In this document: positions 1-6,915 of the stretch, one piece after another
Position numbering within the stretch: position 1 is the first letter of the stretch
How the letters are laid out: each line of letters opens with the position of its first letter
Origin: VFBF01 sp033764865
Lineage (GTDB): Bacteria > Pseudomonadota > Alphaproteobacteria > Caulobacterales > Aquidulcibacteraceae
Direction: 5' to 3'
Assembly (NCBI GenBank): GCA_033764865.1
Contig: JANRIM010000074.1
Span: 1-59,071, forward strand
DNA: 59,071 bases
Position numbers and translations under genes: made by a program
The notes under the pieces: generated by a model
Databases searched by the model: none
Told to the model about the DNA's origin: nothing
Seen by the model: only the letters and a program-made list of their open reading frames with translations

Positions 1-81
1 AAGTTCGAGGGGATAGCCAAGGTGGAGCAGGAGCCCCGCTTCGAGGGCAAGCAGGTCATCATGGTGATGGCGCCGCGCTGA
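1..81 (+). CDS. 3' end of a gene cut by the window edge
   Basis: The first 26 codons form an open frame from base 1 that ends with TGA at 79-81. The tail is rich in charged and hydrophobic residues (ending V-I-M-V-M-A-P-R) and contains no motif I can assign to a family. A GC-rich nested hairpin begins directly after the stop codon, which supports this being a true gene end. The function cannot be judged from so short a fragment. Confidence 0.6.
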   Translation, partial: KFEGIAKVEQEPRFEGKQVIMVMAPR

Positions 82-130
82 GCGGGGCCGTTTCCCGTAC
101 ATCGTTTCCGGCGATGTACCGACGCCCCGC
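82..130. terminator. nested inverted repeat after the first gene (terminator-like or operator)
   Basis: The outer arms GCGGGGC (82-88) and GCCCCGC (124-130) enclose a perfect 8-bp inner repeat GTACATCG (97-104) / CGATGTAC (112-119) with a 7-nt loop. No T-run follows, so it is not a classical intrinsic terminator. It lies between the preceding stop codon and the TIR-WD40 gene about 150 bp downstream, so an operator role for the inner repeat is equally possible. Confidence 0.45.
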
Positions 131-280
131 CCGGACTGTACAAACCCGCCGAAAAATGGACGAAACCGGCAATTCGAGTGCACACTTGGCCGGCGTCCGA
201 GCGTGTCCACGCTTCGGTGCTGACTCGCGCCTCTCAGGTCTGTAACCTCCCGCGGGGGCAAGGACGTGGGGGATAAACGC

Positions 281-3121
281 ATGCGCTACCGGGCCTTTTT
301 CAGCTACGCGCGCGCCGACGACCGCATCGCCAACTGGCTGCACCGCCAGCTCGACGGCTACCGCACGCCCAAGGCCCTCGTCGGCGCCGAGGGCGAGCTC
401 GGCCCCGTCCCGGCCAAGCTCCACCCCATCTTCCGCGACCGCACCGATCTTGAATCCGGCGGCCACGTCGACGCCGCCCTGCAGCAGGCGCTGGAGGATA
501 GCGAGACCCTGATCGTCCTGTGCACGCCCACGAGCGCGAAGAGCCACTGGGTGAACCACGAGGTCGAGACGTTCCTGAAGCTCGGCCGCGAGGCCGCGAT
601 CTTCCCGGTCATCGCCGCAGGCAGCCCCGACAGCGGCGATCCCGACACCGAATGCTTCCCGCCCGCCCTGCGCGGCAAAGGCCTGCTCGCGGCGGACCTG
701 CGCGAAATCAAGCTGCCCACTGGCCAGCTCGTGGGCGACGGCCGCGAAGGGGCCAGGCTGAAACTCATCGCCGGCCTTCTGGGCGTTAAGCTCGACGCGC
801 TGGCGCAGCGCGAGCGGCGACGCCAGCGACAGGTGGCGGCGGCGCTGGGGGCGGCGGCGCTGGTGTTTGCGGGGGTGGCGGCGGTGGCGGGCGTGCAGAC
901 GATTGCTGAACGCGCGCAACGCGCACGCGCCGATGACAAGACACTTGAGGCGGAGCGCAACCTCAAGCTGGCGAACGAGAAAGCCGAAGCGGAGCGCAAG
1001 GCGCGCGCCGAGGAAAAAGCCCAGCGCGATCGCGCCGACGCAAAGACACTGGAGGCCATAACCAACCTGCGCGAGGCGGAGCGGCAGGAGGGCTTGGCGA
1101 GCGAGAACGCCCGGCAAGCGCGCAACACGCTGCACCGCTTCTTCGCGACGCAGGCGTGGGCGAAGCATGAGCGCGGCGAGTACGTCGCGGCGGCGCGATA
1201 TGCGCTCGCAGGGATGCGCTTGGCGCCGGAGAACAAGGGCCTTTACTGGTCCGTGCTTGCCAGCGCGATGCATGCAGCGGGCGAAAGCGCGCCGCCACAG
1301 CAGCACGATAGGGCAGTGACCACCGCCGCGTTCTCCCCGGACGGCGCGCGCATCGTCACCGCGAGCGATGACAACACCGCCAAGATCTGGAGCGCCGCCG
1401 ACGGACGCCTCATCGCCACCCTCAGCGGGCACCAAGCCTATATACGGAGCGCGGCGTTCTCGCCGGACGGTGCGCGCATCCTCACGGCGAGCAGCGACAA
1501 AACCGCGAGGGTCTGGAGCGCCACCGACGGACGCCTCATCGCCACCCTCAGCGGGCATCGAGACGGCGTGCAGAGCGCCGGGTTCTCCCGAGATGGCGCG
1601 CGCATCGTCACCGCCAGCGTCGACAGGACCGCCCGAGTCTGGAGCGCCGCCGACGGACGCCTCATCACTACCTTCAGCGAGCACCAAAGGCCCGTGGAGA
1701 GCGCTGCGTTCTCCCCGGACGGCGCGCACATCGTCACCGCGGGAGGCGACGACACCCCCAAGGTCTGGAACGCCGCAGACGGACGCCTCATCGCCACCCT
1801 CAGCGGGCATCGAGACGGCGTGCAGAGCGCCGCGTTCTCTCCGGACGGCGCGCGCATCGTCACCGCGGGAGGCGACGACACCGCCAAGGTCTGGAGCGCC
1901 GCCGACGGACGCCTGATCGCCACGCTCAGCGGGCATCAAGGCAGGTTGAACAGCGCCGCGTTCTCTCCGGACGGATCGCGCATCGTCACCGCGAGCAGCG
2001 ACAAGACCGCAAGGGTCTGGAACGCCGCCGACGGACGCCTGATCGCCGCGCTCAGCGGGCATCAAGGCTCATTGAACAGCGCCGCGTTCTCTCCGGACGC
2101 ATCGCGCATCGTCACCGCGAGCAGCGACAAGACCGCAAGGGTCTTCAACGCCGCCGAAGGACGCCTCATCGCAACTCTCGGCGGGCATCAAGGCTGGTTG
2201 AAGAGCGCCGCGTTCTCCCCGGACGGCGCGCGGATCGTCACCGCGAGCGATGACAAGACCGCCAGGGTCTGGAGCGCCGCCGACGGACGCCACATCGCCA
2301 CCCTGAGCGGGCATCAAAGCTGGGTGCTCAGCGCCGTGTTCTCCCCGGACGGCGCGCGCATCGTCACCGCGAGCCAAGACACCACAACCAGGGTCTGGAA
2401 CGCCGCCGACGGACGCCCCATCACCACCCTCGGCGGGCATGAAAGCTATGTACGGAGCGCCGCGTTCTCCCCGGACGGGGCGCGCATCATCACCGCGAGC
2501 GACGACAGGACCGCCAAGGTCTGGAGCGCCGCCGACGGACGCCTCATCGCTACCCTGAGCGGGTATCAAGCCCGGTTGCGGAGCGCCGCGTTCTCCCCGG
2601 ACGGTGCGCGCATCGTCACCGCAGGCCTTGACAACACCGCCAAGGTCTGGAGCGCCGCCGATGGGCGTCTCATCGCCACGCTCAGCGGGCACCAGTACGC
2701 CGTGGGTAGCGCCGCGTTCTCCTCGGACGGGGCGCGCATCGTCACCGCGAGCAGCGACAACACGGCCAAGGTCTGGAATGCCGCCGATGGACGTCTCATC
2801 GCAACTTTCAGCGGGCATCAAGGCGCCTTGCTGGAGAGCGCCGCGTTTTCCCCGGACGGCGTGCGCATCGTCACCGCCGGGGGCCAGGCCGCCGCGGTCT
2901 GGGACGTTCGCCGCCTCACCCAGCTTTGGGACACTCTCGCCCGCGACGCCTGCACCAATCTCCTCGGCCCTTACGGCCGCTTCTTCCCGCAGGCCGACAT
3001 CGACGCGGATCAACTCCTCATCGCCGAATGGCGCGCGGATCGCGATGTGTGCGAGGGGGTTCCGGGTGTACCGTCGATCGCGGAGCTGCGCCGACGCGCG
3101 GGGTTGCCGGCGGCGCCGTGA
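281..3121 (+). CDS. TIR domain - transmembrane - coiled coil - WD40 repeat protein
   Basis: A 946-residue modular protein. Residues 1-110 form a TIR domain opening RAFFSYARADD. The S-x-W-x-x-x-E segment (KSHWVNHE) places Glu94 where NAD-cleaving TIR enzymes such as SARM1 carry their catalytic Glu. One membrane helix (about 185-207) and an Ala/Glu/Lys/Arg-rich coiled coil (209-280) follow. From about 346 to 875 there are 13 WD40 repeats of 42 residues, and then a conserved-looking helical tail. There is no NTPase module. I chose ATG 281, which has GGGGGA 7 nt upstream, over GTG 266, which has only AAGGA one base before it. Known: bacterial TIR domains often deplete NAD+ in defence, and WD40 propellers bind ligands. 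Inferred: a membrane-anchored sensor-effector. The gene stands alone with no partner nearby, so an intracellular signalling role is also possible. Confidence 0.85.
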   Translation: MRYRAFFSYARADDRIANWLHRQLDGYRTPKALVGAEGELGPVPAKLHPIFRDRTDLESGGHVDAALQQALEDSETLIVLCTPTSAKSHWVNHEVETFLKLGREAAIFPVIAAGSPDSGDPDTECFPPALRGKGLLAADLREIKLPTGQLVGDGREGARLKLIAGLLGVKLDALAQRERRRQRQVAAALGAAALVFAGVAAVAGVQTIAERAQRARADDKTLEAERNLKLANEKAEAERKARAEEKAQRDRADAKTLEAITNLREAERQEGLASENARQARNTLHRFFATQAWAKHERGEYVAAARYALAGMRLAPENKGLYWSVLASAMHAAGESAPPQQHDRAVTTAAFSPDGARIVTASDDNTAKIWSAADGRLIATLSGHQAYIRSAAFSPDGARILTASSDKTARVWSATDGRLIATLSGHRDGVQSAGFSRDGARIVTASVDRTARVWSAADGRLITTFSEHQRPVESAAFSPDGAHIVTAGGDDTPKVWNAADGRLIATLSGHRDGVQSAAFSPDGARIVTAGGDDTAKVWSAADGRLIATLSGHQGRLNSAAFSPDGSRIVTASSDKTARVWNAADGRLIAALSGHQGSLNSAAFSPDASRIVTASSDKTARVFNAAEGRLIATLGGHQGWLKSAAFSPDGARIVTASDDKTARVWSAADGRHIATLSGHQSWVLSAVFSPDGARIVTASQDTTTRVWNAADGRPITTLGGHESYVRSAAFSPDGARIITASDDRTAKVWSAADGRLIATLSGYQARLRSAAFSPDGARIVTAGLDNTAKVWSAADGRLIATLSGHQYAVGSAAFSSDGARIVTASSDNTAKVWNAADGRLIATFSGHQGALLESAAFSPDGVRIVTAGGQAAAVWDVRRLTQLWDTLARDACTNLLGPYGRFFPQADIDADQLLIAEWRADRDVCEGVPGVPSIAELRRRAGLPAAP
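1322..2920 (+). repeat. 13 tandem 126-bp WD40-encoding repeats
   Basis: Direct tandem repeats in coding sequence with a 126-bp period (42 codons), starting near 1322, 1448, 1574 and so on. Repeat 12 is one codon longer and repeat 13 (from 2837) is degenerate at its end. The core SAAFSPDGARIVTAS and the stretch around W-S/N-A-A-D-G-R-L-I-A-T-L-S-G-H are almost invariant. Differences cluster in the four or five residues after S-G-H and around the D-D-N/S-D-K turn. Repeats 2 and 4 share the same variable patch (RDGVQ), and repeats 5 and 6 are close, which suggests internal duplication or gene conversion. Confidence 0.9.
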
Positions 3122-3125
3122 CAAT

Positions 3126-3268
3126 TTTCTTCCCCCGCATGCGGGGGAAGGTCCTTCGCGGCCGGGGATGGGGGAGGCGGGGCGCTTTGCGCCGCGCTTG
3201 CCATCGTGCGGGCCCCCATCGTCACGCGCTGTCGCGCGCGCCACGTCCCCCGCAAGCGGGGGAAGAAA
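3126..3268. repeat. 143-bp palindromic intergenic element with terminal inverted repeats
   Basis: The ends are perfect 13-bp inverted repeats, TTTCTTCCCCCGC (3126-3138) and GCGGGGGAAGAAA (3256-3268). Each end is itself a palindrome: 3129-3150 is a perfect 22-bp palindrome and 3246-3263 is a near-perfect 18-bp one. Inside, GCGGGGCGC-TTT-GCGCCGCGC forms another hairpin. The layout resembles the REP/BIME or small MITE-type elements common between genes of alphaproteobacteria. It fills the gap between two convergent genes and may terminate both. Confidence 0.6.
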
Positions 3269-3274
3269 CCGCGT

Positions 3275-3724
3275 TCAGCGCATCTTGGTTTCCTGGCGCG
3301 CCAGCAGGTAGAGCCCCAGCAGGAAGAAGAGCCCGGACACCACAAGCCCCGTCAGGTTGGCGAAGGCCACGGCGTCGGCGTTGGTTCCGAAGAAGGCGGC
3401 CACGCTCTCGCGGGCGCTGTCCACGTAGGGCTGGAGATAGGGGATGCCCGCGTCCACGGCCTGGCGCGCCTGGTCGGCGACGGCGTCGGGCGCCGCGGGC
3501 GGCGCCTCCACTGCCGGCGCAAACCCCAGCATGGCCGAGATCGAGACCTTCGTGATCGGCGGGAACCGCTCCGGCGCGTTCTTCACGTGCGCCAGGAAGG
3601 CCACGAAGAAGAGGCCCGACACCGCCACGAAGAAGCGCGACCCGATCAGCGTGTGCGCGGCGCCCCACGCCCAGCCGGGCAGGCGGCCGATGGCCGAGAC
3701 GGTGTCCTTCACGACGGCGTTCAT
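3275..3724 (-). CDS. uncharacterised membrane protein with two transmembrane helices
   Basis: 149 residues with one hydrophobic helix near residues 29-46 (RFFVAVSGLFFVAFLAHV) and a second near 122-142 (LTGLVVSGLFFLLGLYLLA). The middle region is Ala/Pro/Val-rich and probably extracytoplasmic. The ATG is preceded by GGGAGAGG at good spacing. I do not recognise a family. It lies about 95 bp downstream of sodB on the same strand and could be co-transcribed with it; the close spacing is the only evidence for a link. Confidence 0.6.
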   Translation of the reverse strand: MNAVVKDTVSAIGRLPGWAWGAAHTLIGSRFFVAVSGLFFVAFLAHVKNAPERFPPITKVSISAMLGFAPAVEAPPAAPDAVADQARQAVDAGIPYLQPYVDSARESVAAFFGTNADAVAFANLTGLVVSGLFFLLGLYLLARQETKMR

Positions 3725-3819
3725 GGGCCTCTCCCGTTCCCGGCCCGACGATGGCCCAAAGCCGCCGACGCTTCAATCGGCGGCCTCGCCGCGCGGGAAT
3801 CCGGGGCGAAGGGGCGGGC

Positions 3820-4422
3820 CTACCCGAGGTTCTCGGCGGCGAACTCCCAGTTGATCAGCTTGTCCAGCACGGCGTCGGCGTAGGCGTCGCGCTTGTTCTG
3901 GTAGTCGAGATAGTAGGCGTGCTCCCAGACGTCCACGGTCAGCAGCGGGCGCAGGGCGCCGGTCAGCGGCGTTTCGGCGTTGTGGGTGCGGGTCACGGAC
4001 AGCGCGCCGTTGGCGTCGGCCACAAGCCACGCCCAGCCGGAGCCGAACTGGTCGAGCGCGGCCTTCTTCAGCGCGGCCTTGCAGCCGGCCACGTCCCCGA
4101 AGGCGGTCTGGATGGCGTCGGCCAGGCGCCCGGAGGGCGGGGCGGCGTCCGGCTTGAGGCTGCGCCAGTAGAAATCGTGGTTCCAGACCTGGGCGGCGTT
4201 GTTGAAGAGGGTCTGGCGCAGGGGGTCCTGCGCGAGGGTGACGACCAGCCGGTCGAGGGAAAGGTCCGCCAGCTCCGGCAGGCCCTCCAGCGCGGCGTTC
4301 ACCTTGGCGACGTAGCCGGCGTGGTGCTTGCCGTAGTGGAAGCCAATGGTCTCGGCGGAAATGACGGGGGCGAGGGCGGCCTCGTCCCAGGGCAGGGGCG
4401 CGAGGGCGTGGGGTGCGGTCAT
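3820..4422 (-). CDS. sodB: superoxide dismutase, Fe/Mn family (Fe type)
   Basis: A 200-residue cytoplasmic enzyme converting superoxide to oxygen and hydrogen peroxide. The four metal ligands are visible: His29 (in FHYGKHHAGYV), His82 (QVWNHDFYW), Asp164 and His168 (TVDVWEHAYYLDY). The active-site Gln lies in the helix before His82 (NNAAQVWNH), which is the iron-type arrangement. The length is normal for the family. I use the ATG at 4422, which has GGAG six bases upstream, in place of an in-frame TTG 12 nt earlier. The gene is divergent from rpmI. A TATAGT hexamer just upstream could be its -10 element, but I see no clear -35. Confidence 0.95.
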   Translation of the reverse strand: MTAPHALAPLPWDEAALAPVISAETIGFHYGKHHAGYVAKVNAALEGLPELADLSLDRLVVTLAQDPLRQTLFNNAAQVWNHDFYWRSLKPDAAPPSGRLADAIQTAFGDVAGCKAALKKAALDQFGSGWAWLVADANGALSVTRTHNAETPLTGALRPLLTVDVWEHAYYLDYQNKRDAYADAVLDKLINWEFAAENLG

Positions 4423-4618
4423 GGAGGGCTCCAAGGCAGGGGCGACCCACTATAACGCGCGGCGGGGGCTCCGGTTTCCTCGCGGGCGACCTGTACACAC
4501 CCCGGAGCCTGTGGTACCTGCCCCACCCTTCGGCGCGCCCGGCCCAAAGCCATGCCGTGGCGCGCTCTGACAGCCGGCCTCCGCCGTATATGGCAGATCG
4601 GGGCCAATGGAGAGCGAA

Positions 4619-4828
4619 ATGGCCAAACAGAAGCTCAAGACCAAGAGCGGCGTGAAGAAGCGCTTCAAGCTCACGGCGTCGGGCAAGGTGAAGGCCGGCG
4701 TCGCCGGCAAGCGCCACCGCCTGATCAGCCACAACGGCAAGTACATCCGCCAGAACCGCGGAACCGCAGAGCTCGCGAAACCCGATGCGGATCGCGTGAA
4801 GCTCTGGATTCCCTACGGCCTGGATTGA
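4619..4828 (+). CDS. rpmI: 50S ribosomal protein L35
   Basis: A 69-residue basic protein starting MAKQKLKTKSGVKKRFKLT, the signature of L35, with the usual K-R-H-R-L-I segment and C-terminal P-Y-G. The start is ATG 4619 with GGAGA five bases upstream; an ATG 12 nt earlier overlaps that Shine-Dalgarno sequence and is unlikely. It is the first gene of the rpmI-rplT-pheS-pheT run. The 196 bp between it and sodB must hold the divergent promoters, but I cannot pick convincing hexamers there. Confidence 0.97.
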   Translation: MAKQKLKTKSGVKKRFKLTASGKVKAGVAGKRHRLISHNGKYIRQNRGTAELAKPDADRVKLWIPYGLD

Positions 4829-4842
4829 GCGGAGACTGACCG

Positions 4843-5205
4843 ATGGCACGCGTCAAACGGGGCGTCACCGCGCACGCCCGTCACAAGAAGATTCTCGACG
4901 AAGCGAAGGGCTATTTCGGCCGTCGCAAGAACACCTTCCGCACCGCCAACGCCGCGGTGGAGAAGGCCGGCAAGTACGCCTACCGGGATCGCAAGGCCAA
5001 GAAGCGCAGCTTCCGTGCGCTCTGGATCCAGCGCATCAACGCGGCCGTGCGCGCCGAGGACGCCGGCATGACGTATTCGCGATTTATCGACGGGCTCCTG
5101 AAGGCCGGCGTGATCGTGGATCGCAAGGTGATGGCGGATCTCGCAATGAACCAGCCGGAAGCCTTCAAGGGGCTCGTGGACAAGGCCCGCGCCGCTTTGG
5201 CGTGA
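4843..5205 (+). CDS. rplT: 50S ribosomal protein L20
   Basis: A 120-residue basic protein beginning MARVKRGVTAHARHKKILDEAKGY in spirit (M-A-R-V-K-R-G-V), with the L20 hallmarks G-Y-F-G-R-R-K, Y-A-Y-R-D-R-K-x-K-K-R and W-I-Q-R-I-N-A-A-V-R. It starts 14 nt after rpmI with a GGAG upstream, so the two are translated from one message. L20 is an early assembly protein of the large subunit and in some bacteria represses its own operon; no such leader structure is evident here. Confidence 0.97.
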   Translation: MARVKRGVTAHARHKKILDEAKGYFGRRKNTFRTANAAVEKAGKYAYRDRKAKKRSFRALWIQRINAAVRAEDAGMTYSRFIDGLLKAGVIVDRKVMADLAMNQPEAFKGLVDKARAALA

Positions 5206-5215
5206 GGCCGGCCGT

Positions 5216-5311
5216 GTTTCCGCGTCCGGCAGGCTCGCGACGGAAACGCCCCGAGAGCAATCCAGCGTCTCAGACGGCCTCATGCCTCGAGCTTGTCGAC
5301 GTGTGAGGCCG
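5216..5311 (+). promoter_or_regulatory. two hairpins in the rplT-pheS spacer
   Basis: GTTTCCG (5216-5222) pairs with CGGAAAC (5241-5247). CGGCCTCA (5275-5282) pairs perfectly with TGAGGCCG (5304-5311) across a 21-nt loop. No T-run follows either. They could partially separate expression of the ribosomal genes from pheS-pheT, or mark an attenuator or processing site. pheST leaders in other bacteria use a Phe-rich leader peptide, and I see no such peptide here. Confidence 0.3.
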
Positions 5312-5342
5312 CAATGGCGCGGTCTCCGATGTGGAAGCCGCC

Positions 5343-6416
5343 ATGAACGATCTGACCGCCCTGGAAGCGGATTTGTCCGCCCGCATCGCCGCCGCCGGCG
5401 ACGAACCCGCGCTTGACGCGATCCGCGTCGACGCCCTCGGCAAGCAGGGCGTGATTTCGGCGCTCATGAAAACGCTGGGGACCATGGCCCCAGACGAACG
5501 TCAGGCCATGGGCCCGAAGCTCAACGGCCTGAAGGACCGCATCGGCGAGGCCATCGTCGCCAAGAAGGCCCAGCTCGCGGAGGCGGCGCTGGAGGCGAAG
5601 CTGGCCGCGGAGAGGGTGGACGCGTCGTTGCCCCCGCCGCCGGTGCGCATCGGCGCCATCCATCCCGTCAGCTTCGTGATGGAGGAGCTGGCGCACATCT
5701 TCGGCGAGATGGGTTTCGCGTTGGAGGAAGGCCCCGACATCGAGACCGACTTCCACAACTTCACCGCGCTCAACTTCCCGCCCAAGCACCCCGCGCGGGA
5801 CATGCACGACACCTTCTTCCTGAACGCGACCGACGAACTCGGCCAGCGCAAGGTCCTGCGCACGCACACAAGCCCCGTGCAGGTGCGCACGATGCTGAAG
5901 CAGAAGCCGCCGATCCGCATGGTGTGCATGGGACGGACATACCGCAAGGATTCCGACGCCACCCACACGCCCATGTTCCATCAGATCGAGGGCCTCGTCA
6001 TCGACGAGGTTACCACCATGGCGGATCTGAAGGGCACTCTGATGGCCTTCATCAAGGCGTACTTCGAGATCGACGACGTGAAGGTGCGCTTCCGGCCGCA
6101 CCACTTCCCGTTCACGGAGCCGAGCGCGGAAATGGATGTGGGCTGCGATCGCTCGGGCGGATCGGTGAAGATCGGCGCGGGCGACGACTGGCTGGAGATC
6201 CTCGGCTGCGGGATGGTCCATCCCAATGTGCTGCGCGCGTGCGGGCTGGATCCGGAGGTGCACCAGGGCTACGCGTTCGGCATGGGCGTCGATCGCCTCG
6301 CCACGCTGAAGTACGGCATGCCGGACCTGCGGGACTACTTCGCCGCCGACGTGCGCTGGCTCCGGCACTACGGCTTCAGCCCCTACCTGCTGCCCGGCCT
6401 GGCGGCGGGCCTGTGA
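5343..6416 (+). CDS. pheS: phenylalanine-tRNA ligase alpha subunit
   Basis: A 357-residue class II synthetase catalytic subunit that charges tRNA-Phe as part of an alpha2-beta2 complex with PheT. The N-terminal 90 residues are the coiled-coil tRNA-binding region. The catalytic core shows THTSPVQVR, the motif 2 region GRTYRKDSDATHTPMFHQIEG, the F-R-P-H-H-F-P-F-T-E-P-S-A-E segment and motif 3 GMGVDRLATLKYG near the C-terminus. The start is ATG 5343 with GGAAG upstream; an in-frame GTG 12 nt before it is less likely. It is separated from pheT by one unknown gene. Confidence 0.96.
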   Translation: MNDLTALEADLSARIAAAGDEPALDAIRVDALGKQGVISALMKTLGTMAPDERQAMGPKLNGLKDRIGEAIVAKKAQLAEAALEAKLAAERVDASLPPPPVRIGAIHPVSFVMEELAHIFGEMGFALEEGPDIETDFHNFTALNFPPKHPARDMHDTFFLNATDELGQRKVLRTHTSPVQVRTMLKQKPPIRMVCMGRTYRKDSDATHTPMFHQIEGLVIDEVTTMADLKGTLMAFIKAYFEIDDVKVRFRPHHFPFTEPSAEMDVGCDRSGGSVKIGAGDDWLEILGCGMVHPNVLRACGLDPEVHQGYAFGMGVDRLATLKYGMPDLRDYFAADVRWLRHYGFSPYLLPGLAAGL

Positions 6417-6429
6417 TTGCGGGCGCGCC

Positions 6430-6915
6430 GTGATTGATCTCGCCGCCATCCTGCCGCAGCTCGTGCTTGCGTTCAGCGGCGCGCTGTTCGGCGCGCTGCT
6501 CGGCGGCGCGGTGAGCTGGACGCGCGCGCGCCGCGAACGCCGGCTCAAGCTCACGCTGGATCTCTACGCGGAGTTCGGCGCGCCGGAGTTCAACCGCATC
6601 CGCCTGATCGCCCATGACGCGCTCACCGGCGCGCCCGATCTGCCCACCGCCTACGCCCAGGCGTCGGGCGAGGCGCGCGAGGCGATCTACTCCATCGTCC
6701 ACTTCTGGGAGAAGGCCGCGCTGCTGACGCGGGCGGACGCCGTGGACGGGTCGCTGATGGCGCGGTTCTTCGGACAGTATGCCCGCTGGTGGCGCGATCT
6801 TCTGTGCCGCGCGCCCGCGGAGGACGATCCCGAATGGGGTCAGACGGTGCAGGACATGGACTGGCTGTTCCGGCGGTTGACGCGAAAGGACCAGCGCAAG
6901 GGGTCGCGGCGATGA
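6430..6915 (+). CDS. unknown N-terminally anchored membrane protein between pheS and pheT
   Basis: A 161-residue protein with a GTG start 13 nt after pheS. Residues 5-30 form one hydrophobic, Gly/Ala-rich helix followed by a basic stretch (RARRERR), so the remainder probably faces the cytoplasm. That part is helical and Trp-rich (H-F-W-E-K-A-A-L-L, R-W-W-R-D-L-L). The layout resembles DUF4760-type proteins, but I cannot confirm this. Its TGA overlaps the pheT ATG (ATGA), so translation is coupled to pheT and it belongs to the operon. Function unknown. Confidence 0.7.
   Translation: MIDLAAILPQLVLAFSGALFGALLGGAVSWTRARRERRLKLTLDLYAEFGAPEFNRIRLIAHDALTGAPDLPTAYAQASGEAREAIYSIVHFWEKAALLTRADAVDGSLMARFFGQYARWWRDLLCRAPAEDDPEWGQTVQDMDWLFRRLTRKDQRKGSRR

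Noticed and set aside
59..2065. Long antisense frame opposite the TIR-WD40 gene (668 codons), and a similar one at 2069-3244
   Set aside because: It is a shadow of the 126-bp coding repeats; the product is a low-complexity Gly/Ala/Asp/Arg repeat and the sense strand encodes a clear TIR-WD40 protein.
1322..2920. CRISPR-like or satellite array
   Set aside because: The 126-bp period is an exact multiple of three and the units translate to WD40 repeats; there are no constant repeats with unique spacers.
4561..4618. sigma-70 promoter CTGACA / TATATG for rpmI
   Set aside because: The spacer is only 14 bp, and the shifted alternative has a poor -10; not strong enough to list.
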